Assembly (NCBI GenBank): GCA_038247465.1
Contig: JBBRUV010000263.1
Span: forward strand, 1-7,079
DNA: 7,079 nucleotides
Origin: JBBRNH01 sp038247465
Lineage (GTDB): Bacteria > Bacteroidota > Bacteroidia > Cytophagales > Spirosomataceae
Direction: 5' to 3'
Shown: positions 1-6,975 of the stretch, one piece after another
How positions within the stretch are numbered: the stretch's first letter is position 1
Layout of the letters: each line of letters begins with the position of its first letter
Position numbers and translations under genes: made by a program
The notes under the pieces: generated by a model
Database searches by the model: none
What the model was told of the DNA's origin: nothing
Seen by the model: the letters and a program-made list of their open reading frames with translations, nothing else

Positions 1-1440
1 GAAACAGCCCGCGCTCTGACCGCCACCGGAGGCACTGGAAACGTGCTTAACTGGTTCGATGGAGCCGGTGCCGCTTTGCCCGGTGCGCCTGTACCGCCTA
101 CCGCAACGGCCAATACGCAGACCTACTTTGTGAGCCAAACCACGTCTGATGGTTGTGTGAGTTTGCGGGCAACGGCTACTGTGGTTATCAAACCCACACC
201 GGCCGCACCAGCCGCCAACAGCCCGGTGGTTTTTTGCCAGAACTACGGCGCACCGCAATTGGTCGCAATCCCGTCGGGAGGAGCCTCGCTGCAATGGTAC
301 GGCCAGAGTGCAACGGGCGGCTCGGCAACGGGAATAGCCACAACACCAGTCAACAACGCATCAGGCACATTCAATTATTACGTGAGCCAAACCCTGAACG
401 GCTGCGAAAGCCCCACCCGCGCCAAGATTGATGTGGTGGTAAAACGCACACCCGGCGCACCCAATGTAGTTACGCCGGTGGTATTCTGCCAAAATTCGTC
501 GGCTCCGATTCTGAACGCAACGCCCGAAAACGGCGCGGCCCTGCTCTGGTACGGCCAAAATGCCACAGGTGGCTTGGGGGGCAGCAACGCTCCTAACCCG
601 CCTAACAACGTTGCCACGTCATACAATTACTACGCCAGCCAGTCACTCGATGGCTGCGAAAGTCTGCAACGCGCCAAAATTGACGTGACTGTAAAACGTA
701 CTCCTGCGGCTCCCGCCGTGACTCCGGTAACGTTTTGCCAGTTTACCAACGCGCCAACGCTCACGGCAACAGGCGAAAACTTCTCAACGCTGCGCTGGTA
801 CGGCCAAAGCGCAACGGGCGGCAATGCCGCTGGCAATGCCCCCGGCCTACCCAACGATGTGGCCGGTAATTTTTCGTATTACGTTAGCCAGAGCGTCAAC
901 GACTGCGAAAGTCCCCGCGCTGGGCTTGCCATTCGGGTAAAAGCCAAACCCGGCTCTCCCGGCACCACCGCGCTTACCTACTGTTTGGCCCAACAGGATC
1001 AGCCGGGTCAGAATATTGCGCCACTCACGGCAAACGGTCAAAATCTGCGGTGGTTTAACGCCGACGGAAATGGTTTTCAGAGCGCACCGACACCACCGAT
1101 CAATCAGGTGCAGGCGATTAATTTCCAGGTTTCTCAAACTATCGAAGACTGCGAAAGCGACCGGGCTACCCTCCGCGTAACCGTGCAAACCGCAGCTACA
1201 CCTGGTATTTCATCGTCACTGGTGTCCTATTGCCAGACTACCCAATCTGTTCCCTTCACGGCTACATCAGAAACGGGCGGCAGTCTGCGTTGGGTTGACC
1301 CATCGGGTGTGATAACCAACAACGCACCCACGCCCATTACGCTGAACGCGACCAAACCGGGTGGTGAGTTTTTCTATGTCTTTCAGGTGGGAGCGAATGG
1401 CTGTTACAGTGCGCGGAACACGATCCGGCTCGTTGTCAAC
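1..1440 (+). repeat. Tandem Ig-like (Ig_7, CHU_C-associated) domain repeats within the surface protein
   Basis: Protein-level repeats whose conserved V-x-(F/Y)-C starts fall at 226, 478, 727, 973 and 1222, giving spacings of 252, 249, 246 and 249 bp. A partial earlier copy fills 1-225. The copies starting at 226, 478 and 727 are closest, sharing WYGQ, ATGG and CES blocks that are also similar in DNA (tggtacggcca recurs). The copies at 973 and 1222 are more diverged (RWFN, RWVD). The paired cysteines in each module (FCQ and GCE/DCE) could form a disulfide, as expected for exported Ig folds. The gradient from similar to diverged copies suggests recent duplication or gene conversion in the upstream part, which is inference. 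Confidence 0.85.
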
Positions 1441-2532
1441 AGCACACCAACGCTCTCGCTGCTGGGTTCTACAACGGTGAATCTGGGCCTGAAAGCCAAC
1501 CTGCAACTGCGGTTTACGGGGGTACCGCCATACGGCTATGTATTGACCGATGGCACCAACGTAATTGACTCAGGAGTGGCCCCGGATACGCTGGCAACGG
1601 TGGCCGTGATGCCCGCCCGCACCACCATCTATCAGGTAGCGAGTGTGACTAACATCTGCGGCAAAGGACTTCCCGGCAATCCGGCAACGGCAACGGTTTC
1701 GGTGGCTATTCCAACCATCATAACCGGCATCTTAACCAGTTCGGCCCTGTGTGCGGGTGCTAATTTTTCGGTGCCATTCTCAGTAGCCGGTACGCTTAAT
1801 CCCGGCAACGTATTTCAGGTGCAAGTAGCCGATACACTGTCTAAAGTCTTTGTACCAATCTCGGCAACAACAACATCCACCGGCCCCATTGTGGCATCGC
1901 TACCGGCCAGTTTAACCGCCGGGTACTATTTTGTGCGTGTTACAGGCTCAAACCCCGGCATTGCCGTTGCGGGTCGAAACAGTTCTGTGGTGTTGCTGGT
2001 GCGGGGTTTGTCAACGGCGCGGTTGTCAGGCAGTCAGGATGTATATCAGGGCAGTTCGGCCAAACTCAGTGTGGCCTTCACCGGCGATTCGCCCTGGACG
2101 TTTGTCTGGACCGACAGCACCGTGCAAAATTCAGTTTCGACAGCGGCCAACCCGCATTTGATCGACGTGACTCCCGGCCGAACCCGCAGTTACAGCCTGA
2201 TTTCGGTTGCCAACAACTGCGGCAATGGAACCGTTAGCGGCACGGCCACGCTCACCATTTTGCCGCTCTTAGCCGTTGACGACCCGCTGACCGAGTCTGT
2301 AAAGGTCTATCCGGTGCCAACCGGGGCCACGCTCACTGTTGACATTGACCGGAGTTTGCTCACTGCCCCGGCCACCCTACAACTCACCGACATCACGGGC
2401 CGCACCACGCTTAACCGCATCACCCACGACCGCCGTACCGACCTTGATCTGAGCCAGCAACCCGCAGGGCTGTATCTGCTCCGGGTGCAGGTTGGCGAGC
2501 AGACGACGATAAGGCGGGTTTTGAAGTTATAA
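1..2532 (+). CDS. T9SS-secreted multi-domain Ig-like surface protein (5'-truncated by window)
   Basis: The frame is open from base 1, so the true start lies upstream; 843 codons are visible, ending in TAA. The first half (to about codon 480) is a tandem series of roughly 83-residue Ig-like modules. Each has an (F/Y)CQ near the start, a WYGQ-ATGG centre, a YYVSQ strand and a GCES/DCES end, which is the pattern of the CHU_C-associated Ig-like family (Ig_7). Codons ~485-760 hold three further beta-rich modules; the outer two share a G-V-G-A-L-FTG-P opening and an NxCGxG end. The last ~77 codons (767-843) form a type A T9SS sorting domain: VKVYPVP, then LQLTDITGR, then PAGLYLLRV and a final RRVLKL. 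By family knowledge the protein crosses the outer membrane through T9SS and is anchored or released after the tail is removed. Adhesion is inferred; no enzyme domain is visible in this part, but one could lie upstream. Confidence 0.9.
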   Translation, partial: ETARALTATGGTGNVLNWFDGAGAALPGAPVPPTATANTQTYFVSQTTSDGCVSLRATATVVIKPTPAAPAANSPVVFCQNYGAPQLVAIPSGGASLQWYGQSATGGSATGIATTPVNNASGTFNYYVSQTLNGCESPTRAKIDVVVKRTPGAPNVVTPVVFCQNSSAPILNATPENGAALLWYGQNATGGLGGSNAPNPPNNVATSYNYYASQSLDGCESLQRAKIDVTVKRTPAAPAVTPVTFCQFTNAPTLTATGENFSTLRWYGQSATGGNAAGNAPGLPNDVAGNFSYYVSQSVNDCESPRAGLAIRVKAKPGSPGTTALTYCLAQQDQPGQNIAPLTANGQNLRWFNADGNGFQSAPTPPINQVQAINFQVSQTIEDCESDRATLRVTVQTAATPGISSSLVSYCQTTQSVPFTATSETGGSLRWVDPSGVITNNAPTPITLNATKPGGEFFYVFQVGANGCYSARNTIRLVVNSTPTLSLLGSTTVNLGLKANLQLRFTGVPPYGYVLTDGTNVIDSGVAPDTLATVAVMPARTTIYQVASVTNICGKGLPGNPATATVSVAIPTIITGILTSSALCAGANFSVPFSVAGTLNPGNVFQVQVADTLSKVFVPISATTTSTGPIVASLPASLTAGYYFVRVTGSNPGIAVAGRNSSVVLLVRGLSTARLSGSQDVYQGSSAKLSVAFTGDSPWTFVWTDSTVQNSVSTAANPHLIDVTPGRTRSYSLISVANNCGNGTVSGTATLTILPLLAVDDPLTESVKVYPVPTGATLTVDIDRSLLTAPATLQLTDITGRTTLNRITHDRRTDLDLSQQPAGLYLLRVQVGEQTTIRRVLKL

Positions 2533-2533
2533 T

Positions 2534-2647
2534 CGTAATGCCCAGCAGATTCTTAATCAGGTCGGGCATAGCTGCTTCCATATTCTCCCGAAAATTCTTC
2601 GGTCCGTCGCTACGGTCGTACTGGTTGACCTGCGGTTTGTCGGTCAT
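2534..2647 (-). pseudogene. Probable N-terminal remnant of a broken gene, possibly of the PD-(D/E)XK transposase/Rpn-like nuclease type
   Basis: An ATG at 2647-2645 on the minus strand opens 38 codons that look protein-like: MTDKPQVNQYD, a short irregular stretch, then FRENMEAAMPDL and IKNLLGIT. From memory, the pattern Q-YD ... F-EN-EA-(I/M)P-L-(R/K)NLLGI is the N-terminus of a Bacteroidota family of roughly 300-residue proteins annotated as hypothetical or Rpn/PD-(D/E)XK-like. Past this point the frame runs antisense into the last codons of the surface-protein gene and resembles nothing, so the rest of the gene is missing. It begins 23 bp after the stop of the barrel-protein gene on the same strand. 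Family assignment is tentative; the stub could also be a chance frame, although it lies in an otherwise non-coding gap. Confidence 0.45.
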
Positions 2648-2670
2648 GGCCGCAAGCCAACGACAAAATC

Positions 2671-3678
2671 TCAAAATTTTAGCCCAATCTCAACCGCCAC
2701 CGTCCGATTTTTGGAAGTCAGGCTGCTACCCCGCGCCACGTCGAACAGGCCGCGTTGGTAACTCAATCCGATGTTTAGAGCGTTGGTGCCGCCGATGGGC
2801 AATTGTACCCCGGCGCCAACCAGCCACGCGAAATCACCGAAGCCGTATTGCCGGTCGCGGCCCGTTTTCTGAGCGTACTGATACAGGCCGTTGCGTTCTT
2901 TGAACAGGGCGCGTTCGGCGAGTTTTATATCGAGTAAACCACCCGTTTGCACATACAGTCGTCCGCTGTTGAGCAGGTTATTGGCAAACAACTTCACCGT
3001 AAGTGGCACCTGCAAATATTGCAAATTATACACCGACTGCTGGGCTGGTGCGCCCGTCGTGAAACCATCGGCACCGAATGTGCCGGGCATCTGGTAGCCC
3101 GTCCGTCGAATGGTGTACCATAGGCCCGAACTGAAGGCGTAGCGATTTTTGTAGAAAAAATAATCGAGCGAAATACCCACGCTGGGCCGTAATCCGCTGC
3201 CGTTGTTGCGAAATCCGGTGTAATCTCCGGTGCCGTCTGCCGTGTTGCTGTTGAGCGACGGAGCCACCCGCACACTCATCTCGATCAGGTTTGCCGGTGC
3301 GCTGTAGTCAGGATACGGGTCTTCGGCATAGTCGCGCCGGGCTTTTTTGCGCCTTTTGCCGGGTTTCTCATCGTCGCGGGCCTGGTCGGGCCGCGTTCGG
3401 TCGGGCCGCGTTCGGTCGGGCCGCGTTCGGTCGGGCCGCGTTCGGTCGGGCCGCGTTCGGTCGGGCCGGTATTCTGAGCCAGGCCGAACGTCGTAACTCT
3501 CGCCGAGGATTTTGCGGAACCGTTTTTCTGATTCTTTCGAGGGTGTAAACTGCACGGCCGGGCTAACCGCGCTTTGCCGGGCCGGTGTTTGCGCCAATGT
3601 ATCGGCTACCGGCATCAACAAACACAGGCCAATACCGGCGTAAGCCACCGCGTTTGTACTTTTGTATGGTATCAACAT
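2671..3678 (-). CDS. Outer-membrane beta-barrel protein (PorT-like) with DRTRP repeat linker
   Basis: 335 residues. The N-terminus has K6 followed by a hydrophobic run and a likely signal-peptidase I site after residue 29 (DTLA-Q), so it is exported. Residues ~30-70 are a polar linker. Residues 71-98 are five perfect DRTRP units with an RP lead-in, followed by a very basic segment (KRRKKARR). From ~residue 130 the protein has alternating-residue beta-strands typical of the OMP_b-brl_2/PorT-like barrel family: a VRVAPSLN first strand, VGISLDYFFY, FSSGLWYTIR, LQYLQVPLTVKL, GGLLDIKL, LVGAGVQLPIG, LNIGLSYQRG and a last strand VAVEIGLKF ending in the terminal Phe expected for barrel assembly. The charged linker would sit in the periplasm and might contact peptidoglycan or a partner (inference). 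The ATG at 3678 is chosen because it gives a full signal peptide. It is convergent with the surface-protein gene and divergent from gldB. No -7 promoter element was seen upstream on this strand. Its precise role is unknown. Confidence 0.85.
   Translation of the reverse strand: MLIPYKSTNAVAYAGIGLCLLMPVADTLAQTPARQSAVSPAVQFTPSKESEKRFRKILGESYDVRPGSEYRPDRTRPDRTRPDRTRPDRTRPDRTRPDQARDDEKPGKRRKKARRDYAEDPYPDYSAPANLIEMSVRVAPSLNSNTADGTGDYTGFRNNGSGLRPSVGISLDYFFYKNRYAFSSGLWYTIRRTGYQMPGTFGADGFTTGAPAQQSVYNLQYLQVPLTVKLFANNLLNSGRLYVQTGGLLDIKLAERALFKERNGLYQYAQKTGRDRQYGFGDFAWLVGAGVQLPIGGTNALNIGLSYQRGLFDVARGSSLTSKNRTVAVEIGLKF
3384..3468 (-). repeat. 15-bp in-frame tandem repeat (DRTRP-coding), 5 full copies plus a partial
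   Basis: On the plus strand the unit GGTCGGGCCGCGTTC begins at 3384, 3399, 3414, 3429 and 3444, all five identical. A sixth copy from 3459 matches for 10 bases and then diverges. Read on the minus strand it encodes DRTRP. Perfect identity at the DNA level implies recent slippage expansion. Because the unit is a multiple of three, copy-number change lengthens or shortens the linker without a frameshift. Confidence 0.95.
3657..3664 (+). promoter_or_regulatory. Candidate Bacteroidota-type -7 promoter element for gldB
   Basis: TACTTTTG matches the Bacteroidota sigma-ABfr -7 consensus TAnnTTTG exactly. It would place transcription start near 3668-3671, a few bases to about 16 nt before the ATG at 3684. 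It lies inside the first codons of the divergent barrel gene. A matching TTG-type -33 element is not obvious at the usual distance, so the call is provisional. Confidence 0.4.
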
Positions 3679-3683
3679 TTGCT

Positions 3684-4649
3684 ATGGGTCTGAATCGTCT
3701 GTTTTTCCCGCTCGCCGGGCTTGTTATTGTCCTTCTTCTCAATTCCTGTACCAAACCCGAACCCGTTGTCATTGATCGGCTCGATGAGCGGCTCTTCGCC
3801 CAGAAAACGCCCGACGCTATCCGGGCCGCGCTCAACCAAAACCCGGCTCTGACCCGGTTGTATTTTGGTGAAGCATCTGATTCACTCGCTGACGAACTCG
3901 CCCGCCGGTTTAACGACCCCGAACTGAACCTATTGCACCAGCAGGCTCAAACCGAATTTGGTGACTTGGCCGATCTCCGCACTCAACTCGGCGAGGGTTT
4001 TGCTAACATTCAGAAAGCGTTTCCCGATTTTAAACCGCCCCGCGTCGTGACCATGTTCACCGGCTTTCTGGGCCCTGATTTAGTCGTGACCGATTCTTTG
4101 ATTGTGATTGGGCTGGATTGGTTTATTGGCCCCGGCTCCAGCTATCGTCCGCAGGGAGCCGCGTACCCCGATTATATCCTGCGCCGATATGCCAAACCAT
4201 TTATCGTACCGGCCATTATTACGACTATTTCGGCCCGATATAATGCTGATAACAAACAGGATCAGACCATCCTGGCCGAAATGGTATATTACGGTAAAAG
4301 CTATGTGTTTACCAAAACCATGCTCCCCAACGCACCCGACAGCACAATTATCGGCTATACCGACCGCCAATTGACCGAAACCTACACCGCGCAGGGCATC
4401 GTGTGGGCGCACTTTATTGACAAACAATTGTTATATCAAACGACTCCTGACCTGAAAAATCGCTATTTAAATGAGCGGCCTTTTACCGCCGAAATCGGGC
4501 CGCGCTGCCCCGGAGCCATTGGCCGCTGGGTGGGTTGGCGCATCGTAAGTCGGTATTTTGACGAACGGCTAAAGGGCAACATCGCCGGACTGATGCGTAC
4601 CAGCAATGCCCGGCAGGTTTTTGAACAATCGGGATATCGGGGGGAGTAA
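3684..4649 (+). CDS. gldB: Gliding motility lipoprotein GldB
   Basis: 321 residues from the chosen ATG, close to the usual GldB length. The N-terminus is a lipoprotein signal: a short basic start, a hydrophobic run and a lipobox LLNSC, so Cys22 would be lipidated after signal-peptidase II cleavage. The body matches GldB as I know it: IDRLDERLF, then FPDFKPPRV, then LVVTDSLIVIGLDWFIGPGSSYRP, an RRYAKPFIVPAI segment, LAEMVYYGK, the run from MLPNAPDSTIIGYT, and GRWVGWRIV near the C-terminus. GldB is an envelope lipoprotein required for gliding in Flavobacterium and associated with the Gld/T9SS machinery; its biochemical activity is not established. In-frame ATGs also exist at 3585 and 3666. I prefer 3684 because it directly precedes the signal peptide, avoids overlap with the divergent gene and lies downstream of the candidate -7 box. 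No Shine-Dalgarno is visible. Presence of gldB does not by itself show that the organism glides. Confidence 0.93.
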   Translation: MGLNRLFFPLAGLVIVLLLNSCTKPEPVVIDRLDERLFAQKTPDAIRAALNQNPALTRLYFGEASDSLADELARRFNDPELNLLHQQAQTEFGDLADLRTQLGEGFANIQKAFPDFKPPRVVTMFTGFLGPDLVVTDSLIVIGLDWFIGPGSSYRPQGAAYPDYILRRYAKPFIVPAIITTISARYNADNKQDQTILAEMVYYGKSYVFTKTMLPNAPDSTIIGYTDRQLTETYTAQGIVWAHFIDKQLLYQTTPDLKNRYLNERPFTAEIGPRCPGAIGRWVGWRIVSRYFDERLKGNIAGLMRTSNARQVFEQSGYRGE

Positions 4650-4657
4650 ACGTAATA

Positions 4658-4682
4658 TAGTTCGAGGTTCGAACTACGAACC
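4658..4682. promoter_or_regulatory. Overlapping inverted repeats in the gldB-ABC exporter gap
   Basis: TAGTTCGA (4658-4665) and TCGAACTA (4669-4676) are perfect 8-bp arms around GGT. GGTTCG (4666-4671) and CGAACC (4677-4682) are perfect 6-bp arms around AACTA. The two hairpins share 4666-4676 and exclude each other. The second ends 6 nt before the exporter ATG. There is no T-tract, so a classical terminator is unlikely. It could be an operator, a leader-RNA switch or chance; it is low in GC compared with the repeats around fur and unrelated to them. Confidence 0.4.
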
Positions 4683-4688
4683 AAAATT

Positions 4689-6503
4689 ATGGCAAAACGA
4701 GGTAGAAATTTTGGCGAAGAAGCCACCGACGACGATAAAAAACGATTGTCGGGCGAGGCATTGCGCCGGGCCGGGCGCATTTTTGAGTTCGTAAAACCGT
4801 ATCGCTGGCAATACGTACTGGGGTTTGTGTTTTTGATGCTTTCCACTGCCACCACGCTCAGTTTCGGCTTGCTCGTGGGCCAGATTACAAGCGTGATTCA
4901 GGGGAAATCGGCGTTTACACTCAACCAGATAACGCTGTTTTTTGGTGGGGTTCTGGTGGCGCAGGCCGTGTTCTCGTTCTTCAGGATTTACTTTTTCTCG
5001 CAGGTTAGCGAACGGGCAATGGCCGATGTCCGGCGGGCTACATACAGCAAAATCATTACCCTGCCGATTCCGTTTTTCGAGGCCCGGCGCGTGGGCGAAC
5101 TCACCAGCCGTATCTCTGCCGATGTATCGCAATTGCAGGATGTGCTGACGCTGACGGTGGCCGAGTTTTTCCGGCAGATTGCCACGCTGCTCATCGGCAC
5201 GGGCATTATTTTTTACGTGTCCTGGAAACTGACGCTGTTTATGCTGGCAACATTCCCGGTTATCATCATCGCGGCCATGGTCTTCGGGCGGTTCATCCGC
5301 AATCTCTCGAAACAGGCGCAGGACGAACTCGCCAATGCCAGTGTGGTAGTCGAAGAAACGCTGCAATCGGTAAATGTGGTGAAGGCCTTTACCAACGAAC
5401 GCTACGAAATCGGGCGGTACGGCACGGCGTTGCAGCGCGTAGTGAACGTGGCACTTCGGGCCGCCAAGTTTCGGGGGGCGTTTGTGTCGTTCGTGATTTT
5501 CGCGCTGTTTGGGGCCATTATCGGGGTGGTCTGGTACGGCGGAACGCTGGTGATGAATAAGGAAATGCCCTTCGCCGACTTGTTGACGTTTATTATTTAC
5601 ACCACGTTTATCGGTGGTTCGGTGGCCGGCATGGGTGATTTATACGCCCAACTGCAAAAGACAATCGGCGCGTCGGAACGGATTCTCGAAATTTTGCAGG
5701 AACCGTCCGAAGTTGACCCTACCCGCGAACCATCGGCGGTGCCCGTACCGATTCGGGGCGATGTGGTGTTCGATAATGTGCAGTTTTCGTACCCATCGCG
5801 GCCCGATGTTGAAGTCTTGAAAGGCGTGTCGCTGTCGGTTAAGTTGGGCCGGAAAATCGCGTTGGTTGGCCAAAGCGGAGCCGGTAAATCAACTATTGTT
5901 CAGTTGCTGATGCGGTATTACCCGCTAACTGGCGGCCAAATCACGGTTGACGGACGCAATCTGACTGATTTCGACATCACTGATTTGCGGCAGAACATCG
6001 CCGTTGTGCCGCAGGAAGTGATGCTCTTTGGCGGCACGATCTTCGAGAATATCAGCTACGGCAAACCTAACGCCACCGAAACCGACGTGCTGGAAGCGGC
6101 CCGGAAAGCCAACGCATCCGACTTTATTATGTCGTTTCCTGATGGTTTTCAGACCGTTGTGGGCGAGCGGGGCGTAAAACTGTCGGGTGGGCAGCGGCAG
6201 CGCGTCGCTATCGCCCGCGCCATTCTGAAAGACCCGGCGATTCTGATTCTCGACGAAGCCACGAGTTCGCTCGATGCCGAATCGGAGCGGTTGGTGCAGG
6301 ACGCGCTTGATGTGCTGATGCAAAACCGAACCACAATCATCATCGCCCACCGGCTGGCAACCATCCGCAGTGTGGACATGATTTATGTGCTGCGCGAAGG
6401 CCAAATCGCCGAATCGGGTACGCACGACGACCTCGCCGACCGCGAAGGAGGTTTGTATGCCAACTTAGTGCGGTTGCAGTTTGAAAATGTAGTACTCTCG
6501 TAG
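4689..6503 (+). CDS. ABC exporter, fused permease and ATPase (MsbA/ABCB-like half-transporter)
   Basis: 604 residues, full length for a half-transporter that works as a homodimer in the inner membrane. Residues ~40-325 form the exporter transmembrane domain with six predicted helices (about 42-65, 83-104, 160-180, 184-203, 262-284 and 297-316). The ATPase follows: A-loop Tyr368 (FSYPSRP), Walker A GQSGAGKST at 394-402 with Lys400, Q-loop Gln442, signature LSGGQ at 498-502, Walker B ILILDE with Asp522 and catalytic Glu523, D-loop SSLD, and switch His554 (IIAHRLAT). All catalytic residues are present, so it should be active. Close relatives export lipids, lipid A precursors, peptides or drugs; the substrate cannot be read from sequence, and msbA is not assigned. 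It starts 39 bp after gldB and is followed after 61 bp by fur, so co-transcription is possible. Its TAG stop lies inside a palindromic repeat element. No Shine-Dalgarno precedes the ATG. Confidence 0.96.
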   Translation: MAKRGRNFGEEATDDDKKRLSGEALRRAGRIFEFVKPYRWQYVLGFVFLMLSTATTLSFGLLVGQITSVIQGKSAFTLNQITLFFGGVLVAQAVFSFFRIYFFSQVSERAMADVRRATYSKIITLPIPFFEARRVGELTSRISADVSQLQDVLTLTVAEFFRQIATLLIGTGIIFYVSWKLTLFMLATFPVIIIAAMVFGRFIRNLSKQAQDELANASVVVEETLQSVNVVKAFTNERYEIGRYGTALQRVVNVALRAAKFRGAFVSFVIFALFGAIIGVVWYGGTLVMNKEMPFADLLTFIIYTTFIGGSVAGMGDLYAQLQKTIGASERILEILQEPSEVDPTREPSAVPVPIRGDVVFDNVQFSYPSRPDVEVLKGVSLSVKLGRKIALVGQSGAGKSTIVQLLMRYYPLTGGQITVDGRNLTDFDITDLRQNIAVVPQEVMLFGGTIFENISYGKPNATETDVLEAARKANASDFIMSFPDGFQTVVGERGVKLSGGQRQRVAIARAILKDPAILILDEATSSLDAESERLVQDALDVLMQNRTTIIIAHRLATIRSVDMIYVLREGQIAESGTHDDLADREGGLYANLVRLQFENVVLS

Positions 6504-6556
6504 CGCGGGTAGAAACCCGCGTTGGGCTAAAAATCGCGGGTTTCCACCCGCGCTAC
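6500..6556. repeat. Facing pair of palindromic repeat elements filling the exporter-fur gap
   Basis: The left arm 6500-6521 (GTAGCGCGGG, TAGAAA, CCCGCG) and the right arm 6535-6556 (CGCGGG, TTTCCA, CCCGCGCTAC) are reverse complements over 22 bp with one mismatch, separated by 13 bp (ttgggctaaaaat). Each arm is itself a palindrome, with CGCGGGT and ACCCGCG around a 4-base loop, so the RNA can form one long hairpin or two short ones. The element overlaps the exporter stop codon and ends 8 bp before the fur ATG. There is no run of T after it, so an intrinsic terminator is not clearly supported, though the stem could still stop polymerase or protect mRNA ends. Confidence 0.9.
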
Positions 6557-6564
6557 CACTAAAA

Positions 6565-6975
6565 ATGACTCCTTCCCAAACTCTCAAAGCCTTTGACCTT
6601 CGGCATACGGCGGGCCGCGAAACGGTGCTAAACCTGTTTCTGAACGCCGACCATGCCCTTGCTCATGCCGACATTGAGAACGGTCTCGGCCCGGATCATG
6701 ACCGGGTCACGATCTACCGGACACTGCGGACGTTCTTAGACAAAGGACTGGTACACAAAGTGTTGGACGATGAAGGGAACCCAAAATACGCCCTTTGCCG
6801 TGATGCCTGTACTGACGGTCATCAACACGACCACGTACATTTCAAGTGCCAGGCTTGTGGGCAAACCACCTGCCTGAACGCTGTCAGGATTCCGGCCATC
6901 GCCCTACCCGACGGTTACACCCGGCGCGAGACCAACCTGCTTATTCAGGGCGTTTGCGTTGACTGTAGTGAGTAG
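6565..6975 (+). CDS. Fur-family metal-responsive transcriptional repressor
   Basis: 136 residues, a typical Fur size. Residues ~5-80 form the winged-helix DNA-binding domain, including the recognition-helix pattern RVTIYRTLRTFLDKGLV (47-63). The C-terminal dimerization part has a His-rich metal site (H86, H88, H90, H92) and two CxxC pairs, C95/C98 and C131/C134, which bind structural zinc in this family. Additional cysteines at 78, 82 and 103 are not part of the core pattern. By family knowledge it binds DNA as a metal-loaded dimer in the cytoplasm. Whether it senses iron (Fur), zinc (Zur) or peroxide (PerR) cannot be settled here; the double CxxC and His cluster fit Fur or Zur. The ATG at 6565 is the first in frame and gives the normal N-terminus; no Shine-Dalgarno is seen. 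The 5' leader is almost wholly the repeat pair, and the TAG stop (6973-6975) belongs to the next repeat array. No Fur box was recognised nearby. Confidence 0.94.
   Translation: MTPSQTLKAFDLRHTAGRETVLNLFLNADHALAHADIENGLGPDHDRVTIYRTLRTFLDKGLVHKVLDDEGNPKYALCRDACTDGHQHDHVHFKCQACGQTTCLNAVRIPAIALPDGYTRRETNLLIQGVCVDCSE

Noticed and set aside
3291..3548. Plus-strand open frame with GRAAF repeats
   Set aside because: It is the antisense reading of the DRTRP tandem repeat in the barrel gene, which has a signal peptide and barrel strands on the other strand.
3585..3683. Longer N-terminus for gldB
   Set aside because: The added residues are polar and Arg-rich, would bury the lipoprotein signal and overlap the divergent gene's signal-peptide codons.
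4666..4682. tRNA T-arm or attachment-site remnant (GGTTCGAAC)
   Set aside because: The T-loop-like string is present, but the stem does not pair as a T-arm and no acceptor, D or anticodon arm lies nearby.
4674..5366. Long minus-strand open frame (230 codons) antisense to the ABC exporter
   Set aside because: The composition is that of a shadow of the exporter gene (His/Arg/Gln-rich, no domain pattern), while the plus-strand frame has all ABC motifs.
5925..6425. Minus-strand open frame of 166 codons antisense to the ATPase domain
   Set aside because: It is complementary to the conserved nucleotide-binding domain and shows no recognisable protein features.
6504..6564. Intrinsic terminator after the ABC exporter
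   Set aside because: The hairpin is strong, but no T-tract follows it, and fur begins 8 bp later, so termination is not supported by sequence alone.
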